64,000 bases of DNA from Trichobilharzia regenti (GCA_944472135.2 OX235263.1:17033517-17097516); one strand, 5' to 3'; shown: positions 21,596 through 33,654, counted from the stretch's first letter. A program made the numbers and translations. Notes: generated by a model not told the origin, from the letters alone.

Positions 21596-22039
21596 ATACA
21601 GATATAATCCGATATAATTTTTACATGCCTTTAATAGCTATTTGTATTATAATATTCATCGATTTATAACTGTAGTAGAACTGGAGGAAGAATTCATCGA
21701 AAACAATTATTCGCTCAAAATTATCTTGTTCTGATTATACTAACTTCACTGTGTTGTTTCATCTTGTCATTCTGTATCTAGTCTGTTTTTGTGTGTCTAT
21801 GGGAAATCTGAACTCTACCTCCCCATGTTTTTTTTTTCAATTATACTGTAACACTGAATTATTACTTGTTTTTGATACCATCTGTCGATAATTCGACATC
21901 AGTGGGAGAAAAGTATGTTGAATCAGACCTTTTGTAGCTTTTGATACTGTTTAGGTTGAACCGAAATTTTCGGTCTCAGTTTGACATGTTGGCTCCTTGT
22001 GCAGATGCTTAGACGATGCCTGGGCATGTAATTAGCGGT

Positions 22040-22220
22040 TAATTGGTGGATGGTGACTAGCAGTGAAATCCAGGATAACGCGCATTTGGTCCTATTTGGG
22101 ACTCGTCATCTGGATGTACCTGGATTCCCCAGTGGAGTGATGATGTTTCCAAAGCGCCAAAGCACCGATATGTCAACCTGAGACCGAGCACTTTGGTCCA
22201 ATAAGTCGATAGGAAAATCT
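22040..22220 (-). repeat. Sm-alpha-like copy A2
   Basis: Minus-strand copy. The hammerhead region (22060-22122) reads ATGACGA at the CUGANGA box and CAAA at the GAAA box, two core defects. The tRNA-like head is degraded (22145-22200). Confidence 0.75.
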
Positions 22221-22264
22221 AAAATTCCATTCAATTAAATTAATATGACCCATTGCACAAGAAA

Positions 22265-22465
22265 GAGGTGGCTCTCGTGGTCCAAGTGGTTTAGTGGATA
22301 ACGCTTTGGCGTTTGAAACTATGGGCGGGCACTGGGTTCGAGCCTCGGTGGGAATATGATCATTCACTGGGGAATGCAGGTACATCCCTTAGCTGACGAG
22401 TCCCAAATAGGACGAAATGCTCGTTTTCGTGGATTCCACTGCTAGTCACCATCCACCAATTAACT
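22265..22465 (+). repeat. Sm-alpha-like copy A3
   Basis: Intact tRNA-like head (ctcgtggtccaagtggttt; ctgggttcgagcctc), then a hammerhead with both core boxes intact: CTGACGA (22393-22399) and GAAA. The inner part of stem I and stem III are altered (cccttag / tcgttttcgt), so activity is doubtful. It sits head to head with A2. Confidence 0.78.
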
Positions 22466-23680
22466 TATGGCATAGGGGTTTAATATCCATCTGGCCATTG
22501 AAGATTGAGTGTGATAAACACCATTGTTGACAGGTTATCTTCAAAGGTTTCAAACATTTAACTATCATCCCATGCACAGTGATGTATGTGCTAGGTAGGG
22601 CGAGTATTTAAACAACGCACAAGTGAGACACACATTCCAACAACAGAATGATAAGTAAGACTGAAACTTTGGTGAAATAAGCGGTGTTCAAAATCGTGGT
22701 ACAGTGGAACTCAATCATTTAGAGCAAAGAGTATCAGGGAACTGAATGTACTATTCTTATAACTTATTCTTCTAATAATCTTCCCTATGAGTTTCACTAC
22801 TACTGATGCATCCTGCTCATCAGTTATAGTCTGATTAATCCCTAGTTTTGTTTTGTTATTTGTTATCTACATGCCTGGTGTTACTTGTCGCGCTATTTCT
22901 ATAGTCGCTCATTCTCAACACGAACACATACCTTGCTCCCTATCATTTTACAGACATTTTTGTGTGTCTGCATTAATTAAAAAGGTGTCTCATCCTCTTT
23001 ATCCTGTTGAAAACTTGTAGAAAGGAGTTTTTTTTAGGCGCTTTCTCATTCCATCAGGTGTGTGTATTCCTACTTAATACACACACACACATCAGACACT
23101 TTTTTCAAATTCAAAGTCAGTATTGCTCTGAAAATGTGTGTACACACGTGTGGTGTACCCATGCATGCGTATGTGTGTGTGTGAGTGTTCTAGATGCCTA
23201 AAAATGTCATGTGATTTGTGTATATGGTAAAGTATGACTAAATTTACTTATGGAATAATTGGAAAGTTTTAGATTATCGTATGATGTTATTATTATTAAT
23301 ACTATCGTATTGATTATTATAGGATTGTTTATGATTTAGTATGTAAATATTATCGTGCGTATGATACGTTAACACATTATAATTATTATTTCATATAAAT
23401 AAAACTCATAATTCCACTTCGCTATCTAAATTCAGTGAAAGTCTCAGTAGGTAGGTAGGATTAGGAACGTCTTGTAGGAAAAGGAGGAGTTCTCGCGCGC
23501 GCGCGCGCACTTTTGTAAATTTGAAATTGTATGGTAACGTAGTGTGTCCAATAATATTCATTTAACAAAAAGGTAGGTGTTTTTTTGCAGTATATGTGTT
23601 TATTTTTTTGCAGAATAATTTTTGCACTGAATAAAAACTATTTGGCTAGATTAATCTTAAATTAAAGAGAAGTATTGTCG
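22466..23680. other. Intronic stretch, no gene recognised
   Basis: AT-rich, with CA/GT runs near 23080-23190 and an alternating GC run at 23495-23509. No exon or repeat family was supported. Confidence 0.45.
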
Positions 23681-24299
23681 ATGTTAGGATGGTTGGTAGC
23701 AGTCGTTAGAATGCTCTGAACCTGGGTTTCATCATGCTTTCATTGGCACTTGTTAGGAAATCCTTAAGGGAAATCCTATCTCTATGTGATTTTGAACCCG
23801 TGACATCCAGTGCTGTAGTTAGCAACGGCATCACCTAGGTATTCTGGACCATAAATGATTTTTTAGTAGAACTGTGTTACGATTATATGGAATATGGTCT
23901 AATGATAATATTCGGTTGTTCAGGGTGGTAATGTAGGGGTGGGGTGGAGTTTGAAGGCCGTGGCACATTAGTTAAGATCTATTTGCAAGTGAACAGATAA
24001 TTAACGTTCTCATTCAGACAAGGGCACTTCGATGTGTTGATGTTGGATGGTTGAAGATAGTTTACGAGAATCGCATCAATCTATATTCTTTGTTTTTCGC
24101 ACCGTCAGTAGCCTCCTTGGAACTGATGTCCTCTCAAAGAGAGATTACAAACCAGATCACCTAAAGCTGTGTATACACGTAGTATTGCTGTCTAGATAAT
24201 GTAGTATTAATTGCAACTGCCTAATAACTGATGATTGTATCCAAATGAGTCTCACAGATAGATAGTCAGTTACAATCCTAGTAATTTAGTGGTTGCGTT

Positions 24300-25240
24300 T
24301 TTGACTGTATCTGTCTATCTGTCGGTCTGTTTTCAACATAGAACTTTGCACCGATGTGCAGCAGTTCAAGTCGACACACTCCCCACATATAGCACACAAA
24401 GCAACAGAAGAAAGTAGAAGAAATGCATAAAAGAGACAGTAGACAGGGTTATGAGACAAAAGGAATAGTCATATCGAACAACAATATAGAGTTTCATTGG
24501 ATACCATAAGTCACAAGGAGTGGATGCATCTGCGCCAGGCATTGAGAGTGATCACTTTGAGCTATATCACCAATTGTTTCTGACTATTGGTTTTTACCGT
24601 CCCGAGGACCTCAACCGGCTAGGAAGTCTACACCTCCCTACGTGGCTGGCTGGCTTTAACTAACTGTTGTGGATTTCATTGACTGCCGACTTTTTTGGTT
24701 TGATCACCTCTAGTTCTTTTCCATCCTGACCCTATGTTAGCTAACATTGCCCGTCACTCAGGGAGGGCGATGGTTAGCCATGCGTGACACATGTCCTTAC
24801 CATCTCAATCGATGTTGCTTCACAGACTCGTCGATTGATTTCCTCTGCTCACCCACCCAGCACTCGACGCCTAACCTCAATATTGCTTATCCTATTATAC
24901 CACTTAACACAGAAGATAGAACGCAGTTACCTACGATCAAATACAGCTAATCTGTTCACCTCTTCCACTCTCAATGACCAGGTCTCACAGCCATAAAGGA
25001 GGACGGAGCGGACTGATGAGCAGTACACCCGCCCTTTGGTCGATAGTCGGATATCACGCCTACACCAGAGACGGAGTAAACTGGCCCTCTGTATCCCTAG
25101 TGCGATTTCGTCAGAGATCAACCCGTTGGCGTTGGCTGATGGTACTTCTCATATAATCGAAGCATTCAACGTTCTCTACCACTTCACTCCCTATTTCTAA
25201 GCTGGGAGTCAATGTAGTCCATTCCACTCCTAACACCACT
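24300..25240 (-). mobile_element. RTE-A, 5'-truncated copy
   Basis: Minus strand: 3' end with tctgtctatctgtcggtctg at 24309-24328, 3' untranslated region, then C-terminal and thumb coding (SALLYGCETWSLRVEEVNRL-type residues, about 25050-24950) to about 25240. Confidence 0.78.
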
Positions 25241-25397
25241 CCCAATTCATAACACTGTCAGTTGACATTATTCGATGAGAAAGACGATTATTTAGCACGC
25301 ATACCACATGTTCTAGCCATCTGAATTGAAGTATCTGCACAACCTCATCGATTCATCTTTCCTTCATTATCTACCACTCTGCACCTACACGTTCACT

Positions 25398-25450
<53 letters not shown>

Positions 25451-25834
25451 ATACCGTCTCACATTACCACTGCGTACGTGTTAATTAAGTTTTAATTTTG
25501 CTTAGTATGTATTTGTTTGTTTTATAAAACTAGTATCTTGTAAAGTTATGATGTAACTTGTTTTGATTCTCTTTTATACATGATTACATCAGACGCACAT
25601 ACTTCTACTTGTGTGTGTGTGTGTGTTGTTGTTCATTAGATCTATAATGGCAGAAAGAATCGATTGCTGAGATGCTGTTGATGAAATAATGTGTGTTGGT
25701 GCTAATTTATTTTAATTGATTAAAAGTTGATTATCAAATTTTAGTCGGCTTAATACCAGTAATGACAACTGAAAATCTTAGAAGCAGTCATGAATTAGCT
25801 ATATGCCAGAGTGACTTATATATATACCAACCCC

Positions 25835-26160
25835 GTACCCACGCCCAACTTTTTATTTCTTGTTCGGGTTCCACTTGGGTGATAGCCTGATACTCGATGT
25901 CACTCAGCGGTCTTCTCAGTGTGTGTGTGTGTGTCCAGTCCATCTCCATTTCCTTCGGCATGTTCCACTTAGTTCTTTGTCACACTTATCTTATCTGACC
26001 ACCTATTTTGTTTCAGTATGGAGCCGATGAAGTCAGTTATTTGTTGATGAAAGTCGGCAGTGCCCTGTTGAAAATGCTTTTTGTGTGATGCGTATACCAT
26101 ATCTCTGAACCACATTGAAGCACTGATTTCTCATTAGTGCTGAAAATCTGGATTTTGTTC
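25835..26160 (-). mobile_element. LINE-B fragment
   Basis: Minus-strand LINE-B C-terminal coding remnant (gttccacttgggtgatagcctg, ggagccgatgaagtcagtta), truncated before the 3' tail. Confidence 0.55.
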
Positions 26161-26189
26161 TGTAAGCTGATCTCAGAAGATTTCCATAA

Positions 26190-27430
26190 CTATTTGCTGC
26201 AATCTACGGATGTTTGGCATGAGATTCTCACCCGCCAAATCTAAGGTAATGTTATAGGACTGGACTGGACTACATTGACTCCTAGCTTAGAAATAGGAAG
26301 TGAAGTGGTTGATGGAGCGTGTTGACCACTTCACTTAATCGGGAAGCTGCATCAGCCCAACGAGTTGATTTCTGACAAAATCTCAGTACGGATACAGAGG
26401 GATAGTTTCACATATGCCAGTTTACACCGTCTCTGGCGTAGACGTTGTATCTGGCTATCGACTAAAGGGCGGATGTACTGCTCATCAGTCCTGTCCGTCC
26501 TCCCTTATGACTGTGAGCGAGACCTGGCCATTGAGAGTGGAAGACATGAGATGGCTGAATAGCTGTCTTTGATCAGAGGTGCCTGCGTTCTATCTCCCTC
26601 CCGTGTGAAGTGGTATAATAAGATGAGCAACATTGATGCGTCAGTGGCGCAGCGGTTAGGATGCTCTCCGACCATGTTTATGGTCCGGGGTTCTATCCCC
26701 GGCGGGCGCACTCCTTTACCTCACTCAGCCAGAAGTAAAGCTGGTGAAGAGGAAAGGTTGGGCATGGGGCTAGCAACCCAATCCTGTAAAATTAAACACT
26801 GCTACAGAAACTTCAAGTCACTAACTTGAAGCCCTATGTTCCACTGGGAACGTGAAGGAAAAAGACATTGATGTTAGGCGTCAGTTGAGTTCTAAGTAGG
26901 TGGGAGGGGAAATCAGTCGACGAGTCTGTGAAGCTACTTCGACTGAGATGGTTAGGACATGTGTTACATATGTCTAGTCATCGCCTTCCTCGACAACAGG
27001 CAATTTTAGCTAACATAGGGTCAGGCTGGAAAAGAACTAGAGGTGATCAAACCAAAAAAGTCAGCAGTCAATGAAATCCACAACAGTTAGTTAAAGCCAG
27101 CCAGCCACGTAGGAATGTGTAGACTTCCTAGCCGGTTTAGGTCCTCTGGACGGTAAAAACCAATAGTCGGAAACAATTGGTGATATAGCTCAAAGTGATC
27201 ACTCTCAATGCCTGGCGCAGATGCATCCACTCCTTGTGACTTATGGTATCCAATGAAACTCTATATTGTTGTTCGATATGACTATTCCTTTTGTCTCATA
27301 ACCCTGTCTACTGTCTCTTTTATGCATTTCTTCTACTTTCTTCTGTTGCTTTGTGTGCTATATGTGGGGAGTGTGTCGACTTGAACTGCTGCACATCGGT
27401 GTAAAGTTCTATGTTAAAAACAGACAGGCA
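26190..27430 (+). mobile_element. RTE-A 3' fragment with a nested SINE-1
   Basis: From the end of RT (atgtttggcatgagattc) to the 3' terminus with acagacaggcaggcagaca (27420-27438). Interrupted by SINE-1 at 26639-26864. Confidence 0.78.
26639..26864 (+). mobile_element. SINE-1, full-length, nested in RTE-A
   Basis: Head gtcagtggcgcagcgg and gggttctatcccc; body ccagaagtaaagctggtg; tail ccctatgttccactgggaac then gtgaaggaaaaag. Flanked by ACATTGATG at 26630-26638 and 26865-26873. Confidence 0.9.
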
Positions 27431-27539
27431 GGCAGACACTTAGAAGTCTTTATCATTATCTCACAACATACTGTTGTATGCATTCTCCACAATGAATAAT
27501 TAATAAGTTTCAATTAATTAATTTTTGTCTCTAGCTAAC

Positions 27540-27665
27540 ATCAGTGAGACTCAGTGATCTTTGAAGACCACCAGAGAGCACTGGTTTCGTCCTGTTTCGT
27601 CCTATTTTGAGACCCTTCAGTGGTATGAACCCACGACCCCAATAGGCGATGTCAAACCCTGGGAC
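27540..27665 (-). repeat. B-repeat remnant
   Basis: Hammerhead-like wording is duplicated (gtttcgtcctgtttcgtcct, then gagacccttcagtgg), followed by a box-B-like site. Too degraded to fold. Confidence 0.5.
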
Positions 27666-28495
27666 CTTCACGTCTCAGGATCTGAACGCTGTTTGATTAT
27701 CAATGATTAGTATGCAGTAAATATGTGTTGCCGCATGTAATCTTTAAAATACCTTAAAGAGAATTAACATCCACCACCCTGATGGATTAGTGGCATACTT
27801 TGTTGAATTTCCACTTAACACGTTTCTCTGCCTTCTTTCCTTTCTTCTTTCGTAAAATCTTAACATTATTTGGTGTTAATTACGTTTTAGAAAAGCATTA
27901 ATATTATTACCATTATATTGAATACTGATATTTCTGTTTCGCATAAGAGTAATGTACACACACATGAAGTTATTTAATATGTGTATACTTTTATCACTTC
28001 ATTCTGACGACTGCCTATCTTGTTTGTTGTGGGTGTGTAGGTGTAGGTGTTCATGTGAGAAGTTGCACAACTTTTAGTTGGTGTTTCCTACTTCTTATTT
28101 AACCCCACCCACCACCACCCCTTCGATCGTTCATGAATACTGAAATGCAATATTGATTGCTAAAACGGCATAGAAAAATTTTTTTTTCTTGTTGTTGTTG
28201 TTGTTTCACACATAGTTCATATTATTTGTTCACCTTGACTCTCTGGGGTGGGGTGGGATGATATAATTATTATGGCATTCTGAAGTTTTAAATTTACATC
28301 AATCGTAAAGGACTAATTACTGACTTAATAATTTCTTCACTTAGCAGGAATACAAAAATATGTTCGAATGGTATTTACTGACTTGCGTCATCTGTAGAAT
28401 AAGTGCAGTATAGGTTAGACACATCATAGGGTCTACTTGCTATACCATTCTTTCGCTTTGTCCTTTTTTGCGACCGTGTGGTTTGGCATGGAAGT
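27666..28495. other. Intronic stretch, no gene recognised
   Basis: AT-rich sequence with short GTTGTT and CCACCA runs (28100-28205). No exon or known repeat was recognised. Confidence 0.45.
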
Positions 28496-30146
28496 AGGAG
28501 GCGTGTGAAAAGGCCATTATCGTCCCCATCTTTAAAAAGGGTTGACGTAATTCATGTGACAATCATAGGGGTATCAGTATCCTACCAGTTGCGTCTAAAA
28601 CATTGGCTGCTGTCTTGCTTCACAGGCAGTGCAAAATACGTGAAGGAGTGATTCGTGAAGAGCAGGCTGGGTTTCGTTCAGGTCGTTGATGCATTGATCA
28701 TGTGTTCACCCTTCGTCAGTTGTTGGAACACTGCCACACGTATTGCAGGCCAACGATCGTTGTGTTTCTTGATAAAAGGGCTGCCTTCGATTCGTTGGAC
28801 AGAACTGTGCTCTGGAACTGTCTGTTAGAGAGGTATGTATCTGAGAAATTTTTAACATCTTGAAAGCCCTATACAGAAACATCTCCTCAGGTAGAGTGAG
28901 GGCATACAACCAACTACCATCACTGTTCTCAACATCAAACAGTGGGGTTAGACAGGGTTGCCCAATCTCTCCATTTCTCTTTAACTCTGCCATCGACGAC
29001 ATTCTGGAGTCAGCTGTGAAGGATGTGCGTGAAGGTGGTGTAGATCTGCTACCTGGTGATAGACTTTTCGACCTAGAGTATGCAGACAAATATCTTCTTA
29101 CTCTGAGATAGCATGCAAGCTGCTCAAATCGCACTTATTCAGTTGGCAACCAGTGTCTGTAAATATGGTATGTGTTTTGCGCCGTCTAAGTACAAAGTAC
29201 TGTTACAAGATTGGCAGGAGTCTGTACCTACACTCACACTGGCGGGTGAACCGCTTGAAGTTGTTGATAAATTTGTGTACCTGGGTAGTTGTGTGAGTGC
29301 TGGTGGAGAGGTGACGGATGAGATTTCCAACCGTATAATGAAGGCTAGTGTGGCATACATGAACTTGAGCCACCTCTGGCGCGACGTTAGCTTGTCTGTC
29401 AAGGGTCGGGTATACAATGCTTCGATGCAGTCTTGCTGTCTTTCTCTACGCCAGGCCTGTGAGACCTGGCCTCTCCGAGTAGGCTGAGGATGTTCAGCGA
29501 CTCTGCGTGTTGGATCATCGCTGTCTCCACAGGATTGCTTGTGTTCGATGGCATCGTCGCGTGAGTAATTTTGACTTTCGGCGGTGTGTGTTTGAACACG
29601 GTGAAGATCACCATTGATTGAGTGTCGTCATCTGGAAACACCAGCTTGGGTGGTTTGTATATGTGCTGCGAATGTCATCCCAGAGGCTTCCATACAGGTC
29701 TCTGTTCTCTAGCCAGCCCTGTGACGGGATGGGAAAGGCGGAGGGGTAGGTGGTCAGTCCATGACGTGGCGTCGTTTGATGAAGGATGTTTGTGGTAGAT
29801 TAGCATCGGCTGGTGCGTCATGACTCCCTGGTTGTGGTCCGCGAGATAGCTCGAATCGATGGCTCGAAACGTTATCGGATATGGCCAAGAATCGTAATCA
29901 ATGGCGAACGTGTTGCAATTTCCTTCTTTCTTCCCTTCCTGATGATAGTTAGCAAATACTGTTTAAAGTTGTTAAGGATGACTGTTTTCCTTCCAGATGA
30001 GATTCTTTATCCGTTCTCTACTTATATTTTTTATATATTTTTGATCTATTTTGTTTTATTGTGGTGCATTATTGTGTAGCACATGTTTTTTGGTGCCATA
30101 TTGTACCAAGTTTTTTCTGCGTCTAAATAATAATAATAATAATAGG
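28496..30146 (+). mobile_element. LINE-C copy 2, longest, pseudogene
   Basis: Encodes most of a non-LTR RT: IIVPIFKKG, DNHRGISILPVASK, REEQAGFRSGR, CIDHVFTLRQLLEH, SGVRQGCPISPFLFNSAIDD, then LEYADK where the catalytic D is damaged by a frameshift (about 29078-29092). The thumb (LAGEPLEVVDKFVYLGSCVS) and C-terminal domains follow. The 3' end is ggtgccatattgtacc...ctgcgtc plus (TAA)n at 30124-30146. Endonuclease domain absent. A stop in the GFRSGR-CIDH region and other frame breaks show it is dead. Confidence 0.82.
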
Positions 30147-30199
30147 TTGATATGACCGTAGATATTTGCGTTTTTTCTGCTGAGTTAAATAGTCTAATA

Positions 30200-30371
30200 T
30201 GTTTAGCAATATTGAGGTTAGGCCTAGAGAATTATAGTTAAGGAGGATAAGTTAGTCATTAGATAAGGTTGTGAAGCTACACTGATTGAGATGGTTAGGG
30301 GATATGCGTTGCGAATGATGAGCCATCGGGTTGTTCCGCGTCAAACAATGTTAGCTGACCTTAATTTATTA
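30200..30371 (+). mobile_element. RTE-A fragment split by SINE-1
   Basis: C-terminal coding piece (atattgaggttaggcc... gagatggttaggggatatgc... atgttagctgacc) that resumes right of the SINE at about 30545 (ggttgaaatagagttaag). Confidence 0.6.
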
Positions 30372-30544
30372 TATTTTATATATTTTTTCCTTCACGTTCC
30401 CCAGTGGAACGTAGGGCTTCAAGCTAGTGGCTTGAAGTTTCTTTATCGGTGTTTATTTAACAGGATGAGGTTGATAGCCTCATGCCCAACCTTTCCTCCT
30501 TAACAGCATTATTTCTGGTTTAGCGAGGTAAAGGAGTGCGCCAG
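30372..30544 (-). mobile_element. SINE-1 copy lacking the tRNA-like head
   Basis: Minus-strand tail (ttccttcacgttccccagtg) and body down to gaggtaaaggagtgcgcc; the head is absent. Confidence 0.75.
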
Positions 30545-30574
30545 GTTGAAATAGAGTTAAGGGTGATTAGATTA

Positions 30575-31340
30575 AAATATGCCTATAGTCTGTGAAGTTT
30601 TTGAATGTTGATTTGAGCCACATGCACGGAGATATGAACAAGGTGATAACAACAGTTTGTACAGAATAAAATGGTGGAATTTTTTTGTAGATGACTCTCC
30701 TCAGCGAATTATCAACATTTCTTTGCTGTTGAATATCGGGCGGGTATTATTGTGACAGATTTGAGTTGTAGAATAGGTCCAGATCCCTGTTGTTACTGAA
30801 TCCCAAATTCAGAAGTGATACTGAAACAGAAATTCTCTGAAAACATCTTTGAAAATATCTTGGTAATTCATATGTGTATCTATCAATTTCTCATCATCCA
30901 CTTTTTACGCAGAACTCCCTCACACACACACACACACACACATGGTTTCTGTCAAGTGTATTCAAGTGCGTTAACTTGACGGCTATACTGATTCCCTGAT
31001 TGATAGCATTCATGAATATTTGATTATACTATGTCATTGTCATTACCTATCTATAAATCAATCTCTAATTATACTAATTACATAAGTAAATTCAATAAAC
31101 GTTTTATTAAAATAGAAGACGTTTTAGTTAATTACAAAGTCATAAGTTAGGTGTTTTTTTTTCTTGTTTCGATGTTCGTAAAAAGGTGAAATGTATGTAT
31201 ATGAAATTGTCTAAGTATGTCAGTGTTGAATAAAAAATAATTGCCTAAAATAGTTCTTGTATTGCTGTCTAGCTAACTAACCATCCTACGCTTACTTGTC
31301 TTAACATAAATAAAACATTACTCTATATTGAGTATCTAAG
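30575..31340. other. Intronic stretch, no gene recognised
   Basis: AT-rich, with a (CA)n run at 30920-30942. The phrase gataacaacagtttgtac near 30640 recurs at 2258-2275, hinting at an old PLE terminal repeat. Confidence 0.4.
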
Positions 31341-31344
31341 CTCC

Positions 31345-31985
31345 TAGATGATCTTGAATATATTCTCCTTAGTCAGAATTTTAACAAGCGGAACTGACGA
31401 GGATAACAAAGTCAGAATCGGAAAAGCAGAACAAGCTTTCATTACTCTTAAGTCTGTGTGCAGAAGGTCAACAGCACTCAGCATCAAAAATAACATCCGA
31501 ATTTTCAACTCCAATGTGAAGTCAGTCAGTGCTTCTTACTATACGGATCAGAAACTTGGCCAGCGCGTCATGAAGAGCATCTCAAACAAAATACAGACCT
31601 TCATTAACAGTTGTCATCACTCAATACCACTCAAGATCATATGGCCAGCCAGAAAAGATCAGCAATAGGGATCTCTGGCAATGAGCGAACCAACCAGGAA
31701 CCGATTGTGAAACAAATACGTAGGAAGAAATGGAGATGGATTGGCCATACTCTGAGAAAACAAACCATCAAGTGACATCACTAGACAAGTCATTGCTCGA
31801 GTGGAACCCAAAAGGGAAGGGGCGAGTTGGTCGTCGGTGCATTGGTGACTTGGAGGAGGGCATGTGAAGAAGAGATGAAATCATGTGTGCAGACGTGGAG
31901 CCAAGTGAAAACTCTAGCAGAGAACCTAAGGCAATGGAGACATTTGGCTGATGCCCTATGTTTCACTAGGAATTAAAGGAAATAA
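31345..31985 (+). mobile_element. LINE-B 3' fragment (RT C-terminal part)
   Basis: The open frame 31348-31668 encodes KVRIGKAEQAFITLKSVCRR, SIKNNIRIFNSNVKSVSASYY and SNKIQTFINSCHHSIPLKI, the typical C-terminal tail of a non-LTR element (LxxYGSETW region degraded). Later residues (NKYVGRNGDGLAIL, RVEPKREG) lie in broken frames. The 3' tail is gccctatgtttcactagg with aaaggaaataacaataca. A near-identical copy lies inverted at 37813-38450. Confidence 0.78.
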
Positions 31986-32029
31986 CAATACAACAGTTCT
32001 AGTTTTCTGACTGTTCATCAGTACGCATA

Positions 32030-32275
32030 CACACACTGGAGTTTAGACCCATAACGTTCTGGTTACAAGGAGAGCTTTTGGACGACTACACAGCCACTAA
32101 CACCTGATCCAATGGTCGATGAGTTTCAACATCTGCCAATAATTCGCGATATAAGTAGCGCTACTGCCAGCCAGTATCATATTTTTATTGACTACTCTCT
32201 TACCTGAGTTGGTAAACCTCACTGGTCAACTCCTGTGTACAGCCAGTAGCTAGTGAGCATTGGGATTGATTGGTT
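32030..32275 (-). repeat. B-repeat copy, diverged
   Basis: Minus-strand unit with degraded hammerhead (cgcatacacacactgg), box B damaged, left body and unit start (gctagtgagcattggg). Confidence 0.6.
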
Positions 32276-32889
32276 ACAGGTTTGATCACGGGAAACCGGA
32301 GCTCTGCATACAAAAAAGAGAATTATTTAGACAACATAAGAGATGAGAGTGCTTTTCGTGATTTTTCATAACAGTTTATTGTACAGTTAGTTATATAGAA
32401 TAATAAAGGTTTTTTTGTATTCCACAATGAATGAAAAACGAAACGATATTGTTTTTACTGACGTCTCACTATTTAATGCTGCTGCCAATAGCTTTATCAA
32501 AGTGGGTATTATTAAACCAGAATTTACAATATCTCAGCTCATATAGATAACAATTTAATCATCGTTCCCGCGGCATGAAGTAATTTTTACTTTGTCAGGT
32601 TGGCTAATTGGTTAAGGTAACAAAGCCAAGAGTACATTGTGTTGGATTTGATAAGTGTATACGATTATAAAAGCAACGTGTTTGTTTACATAATGAGATT
32701 GCTTATCACATCCGTGTTGATTTAGTCATTTCATGGAGGAGGGGGGTGATGTAAGCATGTCAAATTCTGTTTTAGTTCATCATTCCTATTCAGACAATTT
32801 GGATTCCACTTGGTATGAAGTGCTTCTAATTGATATAAGACGTTCTTTGTCATTTCTGAAATTTTTCTGGATTACATGGAGGATTCCAC

Positions 32890-33070
32890 CATGAGCTGAC
32901 ATCAGTTAGAGAACCACTGGAATACCAGGGAGTACTGAACAAATGTTTCGTCCTAGTTTGGGACTCTTCAGCATTACGCACCCACCGGGGTTCGAACCCA
33001 GGGCTTTCTGGTTACAAGGCGGGCTCGTATACCATTAAGCCACTGAAACCAAGTCCAATGGTCATTGAAT
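32890..33070 (-). repeat. B-repeat copy with well-preserved hammerhead
   Basis: Minus strand: unit end, hammerhead (32932-32977), tRNA-like head with GGGTTCGAACCCCGG and tcagtggcttaatgg. Left half missing. Confidence 0.78.
32932..32977 (-). ncRNA. Hammerhead ribozyme candidate (B-repeat)
   Basis: Reading the minus strand: GTAATG, CTGAAGA, stem II GTCC-CAAACTA-GGAC, GAAA, short stem III ACATTTGT, then T and CAGTAC. All invariant core bases are present; stem I (GTAATG/CAGTAC) has one mismatch and the cleavage-site base is U instead of C. Confidence 0.72.
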
Positions 33071-33164
33071 TCTAACTTCTGGATTATTTCCATATTCTCA
33101 AAATCATTATAAGTTATTTAAATTAATCCCAGCGTATTAAGAAAATCAAAGCAAGATTTTTCTA

Positions 33165-33200
33165 GACGTTTCGCTGTGTAAGCCACAGCATCTTCATCAG
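33165..33200 (-). ncRNA. Hammerhead ribozyme core of a PLE
   Basis: Minus strand: CTGATGA, stem II GCTGTG-gctta-CACAGC (6 bp, after AGAT), GAAA, then CGTC, giving the minimal AC/GU stem III and the GUC cleavage triplet. This matches the compact hammerheads reported for PLE terminal repeats. Stem I is AT-rich and not clearly paired. Confidence 0.68.
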
Positions 33201-33654
33201 ATTTATTCGGATTTTTATTTTTATCCTCAAAATAAATTTTGTGACCTGATTCTATAACGTGTAGAGAAGCTATGGCTGATGAATTTTCAAGTTTTTCTAG
33301 TTCAACTGGATTTCTTGGTGGTCGAACAGGTGCGGCTCTACGGTATTCATTTCTTCTGATTTTGACTTCTCTCTGGCGATGTTTGTCCGATGTCTATCGC
33401 ATCACATTCTAAGCAATTTATTTTATAGACATAATTAGATAGAGAATCTTTAGGGATTTGATCTTTTATATGGATAAGGTTGCTCTTCGTGCGTGTGTCT
33501 GGTGTTTTGAAGAAAACTCTGATGTTGTCTGTTTATATTGAGTACCCTTCTGATATCGTCTGACCTCTCTACTCTATTTAATAGTATTAAAATAGCGAAA
33601 CGTCAGTGAAAACAATATCGTTTTTATTTTTAATTCATTGGGAAATACAATGTA

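Larger units (their letters stand above)
32430..33650 (-). mobile_element. PLE fragment: GIY-YIG remnant with terminal repeats
   Basis: Minus-strand coding residues SNYVYKINCLECDAIDIGQTS (33455-33395) and SSAIASLHVIESGHKIYFED (33290-33230) are a decayed PLE GIY-YIG region. A hammerhead core lies at 33165-33200. Terminal-repeat sequences with 'acgtcagt(g/a)aaaacaatatcg' occur in opposite orientations at about 32435-32510 and 33590-33640. A B-repeat (32890-33070) sits inside. Confidence 0.72.

Noticed and set aside
23495..23509. Alternating GC run as a Z-DNA or promoter element
   Set aside because: Only 15 bases, and no gene start nearby.
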